Part shown: positions 50,882 through 60,336 of the stretch, piece after piece
Layout of the letters: every line of letters starts with the position of its first letter
How positions within the stretch are numbered: position 1 is the first letter of the stretch
DNA from: Eisenbergiella sp900555195
GTDB taxonomy: Bacteria > Bacillota > Clostridia > Lachnospirales > Lachnospiraceae
DNA: 64,000 nucleotides
NCBI GenBank assembly: GCA_902492555.1
Contig: CABUMH010000001.1
Span: 76,712 to 140,711 of the forward strand
Direction of reading: 5' to 3'
The notes under the pieces: generated by a model
The model's database searches: none
What the model was told of the DNA's origin: nothing
The model's input: only the letters and a program-made list of their open reading frames with translations
Made by a program: the position numbers and the translations under genes

Positions 50882-53800
50882 CTATGATGCCAGGGCATAA
50901 CCGGCAGGAAGCAGCATTTTACCTTTCTGTGCGGCGCTGTTTTTCCCTGCTTTATATTCCCGTCTGGCTGTAAATGATGTCTCTTCCTGCACGGCCGGCG
51001 GCTCCTCTTTTAACGCCTCCCCTCCGGCTTTATCCTCCTCCTTTTCTTCCTCTGCCTGGGATTCTTCCCCCGTGGCTGTTCCTTCCTCTCCGGCAGGCTC
51101 CTCCGGTGCGGCGGAAGGTTCTTCCGCCGAGGGCGTTTCAGAAGCTTCCTCTGTTGTCTCCGCTTCTTCTGATCCCTCTTCCGTTTCCATCATATCCGTT
51201 TCTGTTTCGGATTCTGTTTCTTCTGCCGCTTCAGACCCATCCTCAGGTTTTTCTGTTTCAGAGGATTCATTCTCCCCCTCTGTCTCCGTTTCCGGTTCCG
51301 TCTCCTCTCCGGTACCGGATTCTGTTCCTTCCTCTGGCAATGCCTCACTCTCGGTTTCTTCCTCTTCTGTTTCCGGTTCTGCCTGGGATTCCGTTTCAGC
51401 CTCCGTCTCCTCTGTTAATGCATTGTCCGGATCTTCCTCCGGAATCTCCACCACGCCTGCCTCCGTTTCCTGCTCCAGGGCATTCAGTAATTCTTCCAGT
51501 TTTTCCATGGCCAGGGCGTTTTCATCTGCTACCTCTTTCCGATAGGTCGCGGCAGCGGCTGATACAGCATTTGCATCATATACGATATGGGCTCCGATGA
51601 TCTGTCCGTCCTGAAGGCCGCAGCCAGTGGTCCAGCCGTAATGCTGTCCTTCAGACTTGCCACAGACAGAAATGGCATGTGTGCTCGAACCGCCGTCCCG
51701 ATGTCCGGATGCGCTTCCGCCGCCATTGTAATGGCTGTAAACCTTGTACATGGTTTGGCCATTATTACAGATGGAATGTGTCTCACGATAATTACAATGG
51801 GAGATGCTGTTACCGTCAGTCCAGCCGTTGCTTCCTTCACATCCCGTCCAGCTGTAGGTACAGAGCTGATAACAGCTTGCGTTGTGGTGATGGACATCCT
51901 CTACTGTATAACAGCCACCGCCATTCTGCGCATCACCGGTATGATAGTGGTATTCGTACTCAATCGTTCCCGGGATCTTATCCACTCCAATCACGGTTTC
52001 CTGTTTGATGCTTAAAATCGCGTCGTAGATTTCCTGAAACGTTGCATCCTCGTCGATTACGACGTTTTTTGTGAGCAATGCGGATGCAAGAAGAGCTTTG
52101 CCATTACTCACACGCTGAAAAACCGACTGGATATCGCCGGAAAGTCCGGACAGGCGGTTGTTCGTATTCTCCTCCAGCTGCCCGATTCGTTCCAGGATCG
52201 CTTCCTGGCTTACACTGGTTCCCGTGCCGATATTATTGACGGTATTGCTGATATTGCTTTCCATGGAGGCCAGCTTATTCAGGACTTCCGTCTTATTGGT
52301 TTCCGCTGTCTGGTTAATCGCGGATGTATTTGCCGTCATGGAGCTGTTCAGCGCGTCAAACTGGCTCTGCATGTTTTCCGCCTGTGCCTGGAGGGAGTTA
52401 AGCAGGTTCTGGAATCCTTCCGAATTGGCCTGTTCAAAGGAGCTGTCCATCTCCGTCAGCGCTCCAAGCAACTCGGACTGGTTGGCATCCGCTTCATTCT
52501 GCAGGTTGGTTTCCACTTCAGTAATGAGAGTCTTAATCTCACCATGGGCAGTGTCCATACTGGTATTGATGGCCGCCAGGTCAGCGGTGATACCGTAAAA
52601 CTCTTCCATGATCTGGTTCATGCGCTGGGCATCGGCCGTCTGCATGTCCACCAGAGTCTGCCGGATGTCCAGCTGGGTGGAGGTAATGTTATTATGGATT
52701 CCATCCAGATTATTCATCAGCTCCGTAACTTTCGTATTGATATTGGAATTGGTATCTGCATACCACTCTTCTCCGGACTGTTCCAGAGCTTCCAGTGTTG
52801 TTTGAATTCCATCCGCGGTTTCCCGGATCAGTTCCTGCAGTGCCGCATTCTGATCCGCATTGTCTGCCTGCATCTGCTCCAGTGCACTGTTCAGGCTCTC
52901 GCCTGTTGCCTGGAGTTGTGCGGACAGGCTGTCAAGCTGGCCGGACATTGCCTCGTCCCTCTGGATTTCAGCTGCTTCCATATTGGAAAGGGCCGTGCTG
53001 ATACTCTCATTTCCTGTCTGAAGTGCGGAAAGGATTGCCTGCGTATCAGCATCATTGTCCGCCTGAAGCTCAGCCAGCTTTTCCATAAGGCCGGTATTTG
53101 CGGCCTGCAGGTCTGATGTCAGAGAGCTGATGGACTGTGCCATGGCCTCATACCGGTCCGCATTGTCTGCTTCCATCCCGCTCAGAACGGAAGAAAGTTC
53201 TGTCTGTACGCTGTCAAGGTCCTGCATCAGGGAAGAAAGCATGGAAGCATGCTCCTCGCTGTTTATGTTCTGCATGGATTCCAGCGTGCTGTCCAGTTCT
53301 GCATGCATATTCGTGAGGGCTTCCGTCAGGCTGGTATAGTATGTTTCATTTGCCGCACTGATCTGGCCTAACACTGCATCCAGTTCTGTCTTCATCGTCT
53401 GAAGCTGCCCGCTCAGTGCTGCGTTCTGCTCGCTGCTTTCTGCCCTCATTTCCTCCAGGGCAGCAGTGATGGCATTGTTCACATCTGTAAGCGTCTGCGT
53501 CAGGGACTCATAACGGGCCGCGCTGTTTTCCTCCATCCGGGTAAGCTGCAGAGCATTTTCCTGTGAAAACTCATTGATCAGAGTGGTCACCTGTTCCTGG
53601 GTGGACTGCAGCTGTTTGATAAATTCCCGGTTCTGTTCATCATTATCCGCCATCAGGTCGTCCAGCACACTGGAAAGGTGATCATCGATCTCTTCCAGGT
53701 TCTGATTGATGGACACCGTCAGGTCGCCCAGCCGGTTGTTGATCTCCTCATACTTTTCACCGGTTTCCAAGCCGGAATCCGCCAGCTTCACAAGGATCTC

Positions 53801-54544
53801 ATTCTGGGTATTTGCGACACTTTCATACAGAGTTCCCAAAAGAGAGCTGATATTGGTAATCCCCGTATTGACGGATTCCTCCAGATGGCTGGTATCCGTG
53901 CTTTCATAGCTGGAGAATTCTTCTTTCAGGACAGAAATCTCCTCTTTCAGGTTATCCAGATACTCCTGGATCGTATTCAGGCTGTCCCCCTGAACTGTGG
54001 TCAGATTCTGAAGTTCTTCCTTATTATAGGTCACTGATGCATCCAGCTGCGCCAGATAGTCTGACATCTCCTGCAGATCGGCCTGAAGCTGGCTAAGTGA
54101 GGAAGAATCCGTTCCTGTCACTGTCTGGTTGTTGTTCTGGACTGATTCCACTTTTTCCAGATACCAGTCCACCAGCCACTGGGACAGTTCCTGCGCCTCT
54201 TCTTCCGTGAGCCCGTAATCCAGACCGAGAATAGCTTCTCTTAAAGTCTGAATCATGGTTTCCCTGTCACTGCCCACTGCAGACAGTTCCGTCAGGATTT
54301 CCGACGCCGTATCTGCGATAGCCTGCACCTGTTCCGGATTCTCCGGCAAGATTTCCAATCCGGATTTTTCCAGTTCTTCTGCGGTAATCCAGGCGCCATT
54401 ATCCACGCTTTCCACAGATTTATCCCCGCCTCTCAGGGCAAAAAAGATGCACAGGACTAAAATCAGGATCAATACCGCACCCGTTATCACAAGAAGCAGC
54501 GGTTTCTTTTCCTTTACAAAAATTTTCAGTTCGTCTTTATCCAT
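50882..54544 (-). CDS. 1,220-aa coiled-coil surface protein
   Basis: Single N-terminal membrane helix (PLLLVITGAVLILILVLCIF, about 14-35), then about 700 residues of Gln/Asn/Ser-rich coiled coil with a recurring pattern ending in short blocks such as MQADNADQNAAL, MRAESSEQNAAL and MEADNADRYEAM. At about 860-985 is a His/Cys/Gly-rich domain (YHYHTGDAQNGGGCY, HHHNASCYQLC, CGKSEGQHYGW). A long Glu/Thr-rich acidic tail follows (about 1010-1170). GAGAGGGAACA precedes the ATG. Probably a surface rod linked to the Tad pilus operon; type II membrane topology inferred. Confidence 0.75.
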   Translation of the reverse strand: MDKDELKIFVKEKKPLLLVITGAVLILILVLCIFFALRGGDKSVESVDNGAWITAEELEKSGLEILPENPEQVQAIADTASEILTELSAVGSDRETMIQTLREAILGLDYGLTEEEAQELSQWLVDWYLEKVESVQNNNQTVTGTDSSSLSQLQADLQEMSDYLAQLDASVTYNKEELQNLTTVQGDSLNTIQEYLDNLKEEISVLKEEFSSYESTDTSHLEESVNTGITNISSLLGTLYESVANTQNEILVKLADSGLETGEKYEEINNRLGDLTVSINQNLEEIDDHLSSVLDDLMADNDEQNREFIKQLQSTQEQVTTLINEFSQENALQLTRMEENSAARYESLTQTLTDVNNAITAALEEMRAESSEQNAALSGQLQTMKTELDAVLGQISAANETYYTSLTEALTNMHAELDSTLESMQNINSEEHASMLSSLMQDLDSVQTELSSVLSGMEADNADRYEAMAQSISSLTSDLQAANTGLMEKLAELQADNDADTQAILSALQTGNESISTALSNMEAAEIQRDEAMSGQLDSLSAQLQATGESLNSALEQMQADNADQNAALQELIRETADGIQTTLEALEQSGEEWYADTNSNINTKVTELMNNLDGIHNNITSTQLDIRQTLVDMQTADAQRMNQIMEEFYGITADLAAINTSMDTAHGEIKTLITEVETNLQNEADANQSELLGALTEMDSSFEQANSEGFQNLLNSLQAQAENMQSQFDALNSSMTANTSAINQTAETNKTEVLNKLASMESNISNTVNNIGTGTSVSQEAILERIGQLEENTNNRLSGLSGDIQSVFQRVSNGKALLASALLTKNVVIDEDATFQEIYDAILSIKQETVIGVDKIPGTIEYEYHYHTGDAQNGGGCYTVEDVHHHNASCYQLCTYSWTGCEGSNGWTDGNSISHCNYRETHSICNNGQTMYKVYSHYNGGGSASGHRDGGSSTHAISVCGKSEGQHYGWTTGCGLQDGQIIGAHIVYDANAVSAAAATYRKEVADENALAMEKLEELLNALEQETEAGVVEIPEEDPDNALTEETEAETESQAEPETEEEETESEALPEEGTESGTGEETEPETETEGENESSETEKPEDGSEAAEETESETETDMMETEEGSEEAETTEEASETPSAEEPSAAPEEPAGEEGTATGEESQAEEEKEEDKAGGEALKEEPPAVQEETSFTARREYKAGKNSAAQKGKMLLPAGYALAS

Positions 54545-54625
54545 TGTTCCCTCTCATTCCGCCGCCTGAAGCGGCATATTCTTTTCTGAAAGGAAGAGGG
54601 AAAGTTCCCCCTTCCTCCTGTGTCT

Positions 54626-54645
54626 CTGACGGGATATCCCGTCAG
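54626..54645. repeat. 20-bp perfect palindrome
   Basis: CTGACGGGATATCCCGTCAG in the gap between pilin and surface protein genes. May be a transcript hairpin or a protein-binding site. Confidence 0.5.
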
Positions 54646-54728
54646 GTTCCGTTTTACCACCCCCTTCCCTGCCTATAGCTGCGTGGAGGCAGAACAGGTC
54701 CTCCTGCTTCCCTGTGTCTTTCCGGCCG

Positions 54729-54938
54729 TTACCCGAAAAGGCCTTCGATTTCCGATGTAATGCGGGGAAGTACGGTATCGTTAAAAAGGCCGGTCATTGC
54801 CAGAAGCAGCAGGGAGCCCAGCACCACGGCGATGATCACCTTGACTGCATCTGATATGTAAAAATCACCGCGTTCATTGAGCACTGCTTCCTTAATCCGG
54901 CTCCCCCTTTTTTTTAATTTATTTATAAATTTTTTCAT
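54729..54938 (-). CDS. Flp-like pilin
   Basis: 69 aa from the ATG after TAAGGAGGATATGG. Basic N-terminus (KKFINKLKKRGSRIKEAV), then LNERGDFYISDAVKVIIAVV with a G-D prepilin-type cleavage site ahead of one hydrophobic helix. This is the small major pilin expected in Tad systems, DUF6133-like. A terminator separates it from tadC, so it may be expressed at its own level. Confidence 0.65.
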   Translation of the reverse strand: MKKFINKLKKRGSRIKEAVLNERGDFYISDAVKVIIAVVLGSLLLLAMTGLFNDTVLPRITSEIEGLFG

Positions 54939-54957
54939 CCATATCCTCCTTAAGGCA

Positions 54958-54987
54958 TAAAAAAACGGCCTGTAATAACAGACCGGA
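54958..54987 (-). terminator. Terminator between tadC and pilin
   Basis: CCGGTCTG-TTATTA-CAGGCCG followed by TTTTTTTA on the reverse strand. Confidence 0.7.
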
Positions 54988-55048
54988 AACATTCCTTTTC
55001 CTTTCTTTCTCTTTTACGGAAATCCACTGTGATACATATGCCGCCTCC

Positions 55049-55924
55049 TTATCCGAAAAATACGCCCAGGGAATCAAATACCTCTACGCACAGAACAACC
55101 ATGTATATCATAATGATGCACAGGAGCATCATCATGGAATAGCGTTGAATCAGCCGGGGACGTTTCGCCGCTTCCTTTTTTAATTCATTCTGTTCTATCT
55201 GCCTCATATCAAAGGTAATCATCTGAAAATACATGCGCTGGTCATCCCCTCGCAGTACGCCGATCAGCCCTCTTGTCACATCAGAAAGCAGAGGGCTGTC
55301 CACCCGGGCCTCAAGGTGCAGAAGCGCCTGCTCATAGTTGCCCGTTTTCATATCCGCGATGGTCTGGTCCAGCTCCGCGCCAAATTCCTTACCGGCAATC
55401 CTTCTGTATGAGGTCAGGATCTTTAAGACATCCCGGTCATTTTCCAGGCTCTGCCCGATGGAAAGCGCAAAACGCGGAATCTCTTTTTCTATCCGCTTCC
55501 GCCGCTTCTTAACATAATCAAAAGCCGTATAGTAAGTCGAAAACCAGAGGGCCACCGCCAGACAGGTCAGAACCGGCACCATTAAGGGAATGAGAAATGC
55601 CATGGGAACAGCACATAATGCCACCGTTCCAGCAATCACCCACGCCTTTGCCACATAGCATTCCGGCGTCAGGCTGTTCCCCGCGATTTTCAGTGTACGC
55701 TCCAGTGATGCGCGTTTCATTTTATCTAACCTCACATAAGGCGCAATCTTTGCAGAAACTTTAGCTGCATATACATCAAAGATGTTCTCCCGCCGCTTTC
55801 CCTGCCGCTGTGCAAGCAGCATCATCCGGGTGGTTTTCCTGGTGGGGACGTCCGCAAAAGCGCAGGTCAGGTAATACAGGGCGGTCCCACACAGACAGAC
55901 CGCCAGAAGAGCCATCAGGGTCAT
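55049..55924 (-). CDS. tadC: TadC-like pilus platform protein
   Basis: 291-aa type II secretion F-domain protein. Membrane segments near the N-terminus (LLAVCLCGTALYYLTC), around 100-145, and at the end (MMMLLCIIMIYMVVLCVEVF); the cytoplasmic T2SSF domain contains IPRFALSIGQSLENDRDVLK. ATG overlaps the tadB stop (ATGA). Builds the inner membrane platform with TadB. Confidence 0.75.
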   Translation of the reverse strand: MTLMALLAVCLCGTALYYLTCAFADVPTRKTTRMMLLAQRQGKRRENIFDVYAAKVSAKIAPYVRLDKMKRASLERTLKIAGNSLTPECYVAKAWVIAGTVALCAVPMAFLIPLMVPVLTCLAVALWFSTYYTAFDYVKKRRKRIEKEIPRFALSIGQSLENDRDVLKILTSYRRIAGKEFGAELDQTIADMKTGNYEQALLHLEARVDSPLLSDVTRGLIGVLRGDDQRMYFQMITFDMRQIEQNELKKEAAKRPRLIQRYSMMMLLCIIMIYMVVLCVEVFDSLGVFFG

Positions 55925-56850
55925 GTTTCACCTCCATATTCAATCGGTCTGCTTAACTGCATGATCTTTGTAACTGCATACAGGATAATGGCAGCACAGA
56001 CCGCGAGCGAAATTTTACCCGGAGTCGTATACAGAAGGGTATGAAACCAGTCCCTGTTCAGAAAGTATAGAAGAGGGACATTGGCAATCACCAGAAAGAC
56101 CATGGTGATGGCTTCCCTCCTTGGCTCCTGCATCATGGCATCCAGTTCCGACTGGACGATGCGCATATCGGAAAATTTCTGTACAACCGCCGGCAGGGTA
56201 TGCTTCATATCCCGGCTGGCCTGGCACTGGATCAGCATATCGCACCATTCATGAAATACCCTGTTTTTGACACGCAGCTTCATCATATTGATTGCATTGG
56301 GGATATTCGCATTGATCATTTCTGTTTCATATAAAAATGATTCAAAGGTTGCTTTTACGGGCTGTCCAATGTTCTGCAGGTTTTCCTTCACAGCACGGAT
56401 AATATCCTCTGTCCGCAGATAAGAAGTTGTGATTACCGATATGGCAGTCTCCATTTCTTCATTCAGATGCCGTTTATAGGCTGCGGCTGTGCTGCGCAGG
56501 TACCAGAGCGGGATCAGTGCAAACCCGATCCCGAGCACCGGAACCAGAAAGGTATTACCGAGAAGCAGCGCCAACACTGCGCCTGCTGCAAACAATACCA
56601 GTGACAGATATTTCACCGTTTCATACCTGTTTTCCCTTCCTGTGCTTTTCAGCATTTCCTTTAATTCATAATCCTGCCGGAAAAAGCCTTTTGCCGGCGT
56701 ACCTGTCAGGATATTCATATCATCCCGCAGGGTAGAAGTTCTTTTCCCGGACCGCAGCAAAACTTCCAGGAATTCTCCCGCCCGGAAATCCGCGATCATC
56801 CAGCCGCCGGCGCACAGCAGCAGAAAACAGATCAGGCATACCCACCACAT
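55921..56850 (-). CDS. tadB: TadB-like pilus platform protein
   Basis: 309 aa. N-terminal helix (WWVCLICFLLLCAGGWMIAD), middle pair (LVLFAAGAVLALLLGNTFLV), T2SSF-like cytoplasmic domain with EMETAISVITTSYLRTEDI and SRDMKHTLPAVVQKFSDM, and C-terminal helices. Longer upstream start at 56892 lacks a ribosome binding site. Sits between tadA and tadC as in canonical tad operons. Confidence 0.75.
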   Translation of the reverse strand: MWWVCLICFLLLCAGGWMIADFRAGEFLEVLLRSGKRTSTLRDDMNILTGTPAKGFFRQDYELKEMLKSTGRENRYETVKYLSLVLFAAGAVLALLLGNTFLVPVLGIGFALIPLWYLRSTAAAYKRHLNEEMETAISVITTSYLRTEDIIRAVKENLQNIGQPVKATFESFLYETEMINANIPNAINMMKLRVKNRVFHEWCDMLIQCQASRDMKHTLPAVVQKFSDMRIVQSELDAMMQEPRREAITMVFLVIANVPLLYFLNRDWFHTLLYTTPGKISLAVCAAIILYAVTKIMQLSRPIEYGGET

Positions 56851-56857
56851 ATCCTCT

Positions 56858-58240
56858 TCATCTCCTTTCTTCCTCCTCCCGGTACCAGGCAAATTCTTTG
56901 AGCTCTTTCTGGGAGATCCCGTTATCCAGCATCCGCTCCCTCAGTGCGTTGGAAATCTGGCCGGTTTTTCTGTGTTTCCCGCTGATTTTTATCTGCCCGG
57001 ACCGTTCCCGGCTGTTATCCGTGATTTCATATTTATACAGGGTACGGGCAGTCAGTTTTCCGTCCTGGAACGACTCCCCTTCCATGATCTCCATAATCCT
57101 GCGACTGCCGTCCTCCAGCTGCTTGGTAAACACTACAATCGGGTAAGCCTCCACCATGATCTGCATGAGTACCTCATCATCCAGGGGGTATTTCCTTTTG
57201 GCGAGCGTCATCATTCGTCTGTAGGTACTGCGGCACGAATTGGAATGGATGGTGGTACAGACCGTATGCCCGGTCCGAGAGCTTTCGGCGGCCGCCAGGC
57301 TTTCCGCTGCCGAACGCATTTCTCCGATGCCAATCACATCCGGATGTTTTCGCAGCACCCGTTCCAGCAGGAAATCCTGGTTAATATTCAACGCCGGGTT
57401 TTCACTTGGCCTCGTCAGAAGGTGGACCACCGAGTTGAGGATATTCCCATTTTCATCCGTTTTTACCAGATTGAACTCCCGGCTGCCTTCTTCTATGGTA
57501 ATCAGCCTTCTATCATTAGGCACTTGGGACAGAAGCCACGCCATTACCGTCGTCTTTCCCGATCCGGTTGCTCCCGAGATACAGATGCTGACACCATGCC
57601 GGATGCACGCCACAAGAAAGTGGAGCATCTCCGGCGTCGCGCTTCCGGAATCCAGAAGTTTCTGCTCTGTCACCGTCTGCTGGTTGACAATACGGATCGA
57701 CACGTTGATGCCCACATCCGCATCCACCAGCGGCGTTTTGTCCGCAGAAATCCGGATATTTTTGTCCAGGTATCCAATCACGCTTGGCATGGTATTATCA
57801 ATGATTAAACCACAGGAGGAAAGCATACGCCGTACCACGTCAATGGCATGCTGGGGCGAGCTGAACTTATCCGGAATCTTCCGGCTCCTGCCGCCTGATT
57901 CGATCACTTCGATGTCGTTGTATGCATTGATATTTACTTCTTCCACTCCCGGCTTATAAATCCACTTTTGCAGAAAAGAATAGCCTGCCATGTCCTCATA
58001 CAACCGGTCCCGCAGCATCCGGGTGGTCATTCCTTCCAGAGCATACTTCCGTTTTACCAGATACTGCTCCATCAGCCCTTTCAGAACTTCTGCGGCCCGT
58101 TCCGCGTTTTCCTCCCCGGCTTCCGCTACCGTCGCGGCATGGTTTTCTGTAAAGTACCGCTGGACATCCTCCAGGATCTGTTCATAGGTCATTTCCTGTC
58201 CAGTGGAAGGTGTAAAGAAGATATCATTCAGGTTATTCAT
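56858..58240 (-). CDS. tadA: TadA/CpaF secretion ATPase
   Basis: 460 aa. GspE/VirB11-type ATPase: N-terminal domain VEEVNINAYNDIEVIESGG, Walker A CISGATGSGKTTVMAWLLSQ (about 230-250), Asp box TIEEGSREFN, Walker B DVIGIGEMRSAA, His box SRTGHTVCTTIHSNSC. Powers pilus assembly. Start at the ATG after GAAGAGG; overlaps the upstream TadZ gene. Confidence 0.9.
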   Translation of the reverse strand: MNNLNDIFFTPSTGQEMTYEQILEDVQRYFTENHAATVAEAGEENAERAAEVLKGLMEQYLVKRKYALEGMTTRMLRDRLYEDMAGYSFLQKWIYKPGVEEVNINAYNDIEVIESGGRSRKIPDKFSSPQHAIDVVRRMLSSCGLIIDNTMPSVIGYLDKNIRISADKTPLVDADVGINVSIRIVNQQTVTEQKLLDSGSATPEMLHFLVACIRHGVSICISGATGSGKTTVMAWLLSQVPNDRRLITIEEGSREFNLVKTDENGNILNSVVHLLTRPSENPALNINQDFLLERVLRKHPDVIGIGEMRSAAESLAAAESSRTGHTVCTTIHSNSCRSTYRRMMTLAKRKYPLDDEVLMQIMVEAYPIVVFTKQLEDGSRRIMEIMEGESFQDGKLTARTLYKYEITDNSRERSGQIKISGKHRKTGQISNALRERMLDNGISQKELKEFAWYREEEERR

Positions 58241-59024
58241 CCTCTTCCTCCTCCGGCTCCCCATCCTCTTCCTGCTCTTCTTCCGCCTCTTCCAGCTTTT
58301 CCAGTTCCTCCAGAATACGGTTCAGGGATGCCAGATACCGGGAATTGCAGTATTTTACCGCGCCGAACATGCTCCCTTCCTCCGCACAGCGGTTGATCTC
58401 TTTGCTGTAGGGAAGCAGCCCGTCCCATTTGCCGATCAGATGCCCCATCTCCTCCAAAGCATGAAACGGGCGTGCCTGGCCGGCAAAGGTCAGATGTTCC
58501 CCGAACCGGAACCGGCTGTCCATAAGAAGAGGTTTACTGGCCTGTAAATAATGGATCCCCTTCAGGTCCGGCGTCAGGATCCGGAGGACCAGGTTCCCGG
58601 ATTCGATCGCTGCCGGCGTAAATACATTTGTGAGCTGCGGGCTGCAGTCCAGAATCACATAGTCCACAATGGTTTCCATCACCCGGATCAGCTCCAGCGC
58701 CAACTCATACTTAAGTTCCGGGTAACTGAGCGGGTTTTCTCCTGCTGCGTATCCCATCACTCCCACATAGGGCCAGGACTGCAGGATTGTGACATGAGAC
58801 GCGGCCAAGGCCGCGTCGATCTCCACACTGCTTAGCACCTGCCCAATCGAGGCATTTTCCGGAACGGCCTGGCCCGGCAGCCATACCGGGATCATCGGGA
58901 CGCAGGGATCCGCATTAATAATCACAGCTTTGCTTTTGTCCCTGGTTAAAACCCTTGCAAGCATACAACAGAGCATGGACTTTCCACTCCCGGGGCTTCC
59001 CCATACGGTTATCACTCTCCCCAC
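58233..59024 (-). CDS. tadZ: TadZ/CpaE-like ParA-family ATPase
   Basis: 263 aa. Deviant Walker A VWGSPGSGKSMLCCMLAR at the very N-terminus (no receiver domain), ADPCVPMIP, and Walker B YVILDCSPQL. C-terminal acidic tail (EEEQEEDGEPEEEEDE). Starts at GTG after GGAGGTGGAATAA. Positions the pilus machine at the pole in other systems. Confidence 0.75.
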   Translation of the reverse strand: MGRVITVWGSPGSGKSMLCCMLARVLTRDKSKAVIINADPCVPMIPVWLPGQAVPENASIGQVLSSVEIDAALAASHVTILQSWPYVGVMGYAAGENPLSYPELKYELALELIRVMETIVDYVILDCSPQLTNVFTPAAIESGNLVLRILTPDLKGIHYLQASKPLLMDSRFRFGEHLTFAGQARPFHALEEMGHLIGKWDGLLPYSKEINRCAEEGSMFGAVKYCNSRYLASLNRILEELEKLEEAEEEQEEDGEPEEEEDE

Positions 59025-59870
59025 TTATTCCACCTCCGCTTCCTCTGCTGCCCCATCTTCATCAGCAGATATATCTGCCGTGTTTTCTTCTGACGGTTCT
59101 ATGGTTTCCATCGTTTCTTCGGCCGATTCTTCTATCTGCTCTTCCGGAAGGATACCATAGTAGAGTTCCTGTATTTCCTGATCCTGTCTCTGCAGCAATT
59201 CTGCTGCAAATTCCTCATTATTCCGGCAGATCAGGGCAACATGTGCTGTGCCGTCATTCTCTATCCCCGTGATCACCTCCGCCTGTTCCGGGCTGGCAAG
59301 TACAGTGATCGTGGCAGACTGCTGTTTTTCTTCCCCTTCCTCCAGTTCCGCCGCATTGTCCACGTTATTCCCGTCAGAATCCGTGACGGACAGCACCTGC
59401 ACATAGCGAAGCTCCGGGACTTCCCGTGCCGCGTCCAGGTAATGATAAATCCGGATGATATCCCCCGGCTGCAGCTTATCAGACAGGCCCGATGCCAGGG
59501 TTTTTACGGTCAGGGAAATCGCTACCTTCCCGGAAGGGATGTTGTTGAGCGCCACATCGGAAGTGATCGGGATCAGGCTGACTTTGGATGCCAGGATATA
59601 GTCCCCTGCCTCAAAATCGGCGGCCGCGTATCTGCCGGCCACATCCTGCATGGACCGGGCCACGTTATCCGGAAGATTATAGCTTCCCACCTCCATCACT
59701 TCTACCGCCTCCGGCGTGATCTCTTCTCCTTTCGCGATCGGAGAAGTCACCCGGATGATCTCGGTTTTTCCGTTGGTCTGTCCTGCAATGGTCGGAATTG
59801 CGATAAATGCGATAATTGCCGACAGCAGCAGGCTCAGTATCCCGAACAGAAAACGGTTATTCAGTTTCAT
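59025..59870 (-). CDS. cpaB: CpaB/RcpC-like SAF-domain protein
   Basis: 281 aa. N-terminal membrane helix (FLFGILSLLLSAIIAFIAIP), SAF domain VTSPIAKGEEITPEAVEV and AADFEAGDYILASKVS (about 40-105), then the CpaB C-terminal domain, ending in an acidic tail. GAAAGGAAAAGGA precedes the ATG. Outer assembly component of Tad pili; in a Gram-positive its exact role is unclear. Confidence 0.7.
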   Translation of the reverse strand: MKLNNRFLFGILSLLLSAIIAFIAIPTIAGQTNGKTEIIRVTSPIAKGEEITPEAVEVMEVGSYNLPDNVARSMQDVAGRYAAADFEAGDYILASKVSLIPITSDVALNNIPSGKVAISLTVKTLASGLSDKLQPGDIIRIYHYLDAAREVPELRYVQVLSVTDSDGNNVDNAAELEEGEEKQQSATITVLASPEQAEVITGIENDGTAHVALICRNNEEFAAELLQRQDQEIQELYYGILPEEQIEESAEETMETIEPSEENTADISADEDGAAEEAEVE

Positions 59871-59891
59871 TCCTTTTCCTTTCTATGGTTG

Positions 59892-60335
59892 TTATACAAA
59901 CATCATGAAAAAGCTCCCCGCCGCCAGAAACGGCACAAAGGGAATGGATTTCTGTTTCCGGAACAAAAAAGCGGCCAGGGAAGCCAGCAGGGAAGCGGTC
60001 AGAAGGATCCCCGCCAGACGGTATGGGCCGTACACATAGCCCAGGACAGCCGTCAGCTTGATATCCCCGCCTCCGATCCCGGTTCCATCTTTTGAAATAA
60101 TTGCCGCAAAGAGAAGCAGCAAAAAGCCGGCAGCCGCACCCATGAGGGAGCTTCCAAACGCCCAGGCGGCTTCAGTCCCACCGGATATACCCGGATACCT
60201 TAGAAACGGCGCCCAGAAAGCGTATGCGCAGAAAACAAAAAGGGCCCGGTCAGGAACCCTTCTTGTTTTAACATCATAGATGGCAAATCCGGCAGTTAAA
60301 CACCATGCCAGCCAGAAATATCCATTTGATATCAT
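59892..60335 (-). CDS. tadV: Prepilin peptidase (TadV/CpaA-like)
   Basis: 147 aa A24 aspartic peptidase. First catalytic Asp in AIYDVKTRRVPD; second in GIGGGDIKLTAVLGYV; six hydrophobic helices. ATG at 60335 follows the previous stop by one base; longer frame overlaps that gene. Lacks the methylase domain, as usual for TadV. Processes the pilin and pseudopilins whose sites read N-[ED]-R-G-[DE]. Confidence 0.75.
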   Translation of the reverse strand: MISNGYFWLAWCLTAGFAIYDVKTRRVPDRALFVFCAYAFWAPFLRYPGISGGTEAAWAFGSSLMGAAAGFLLLLFAAIISKDGTGIGGGDIKLTAVLGYVYGPYRLAGILLTASLLASLAAFLFRKQKSIPFVPFLAAGSFFMMFV

Positions 60336-60336
60336 A

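Noticed and set aside
51072..51545. Ser-rich forward ORF
   Set aside because: Antisense shadow of the Glu-rich tail of the 1,220-aa protein.
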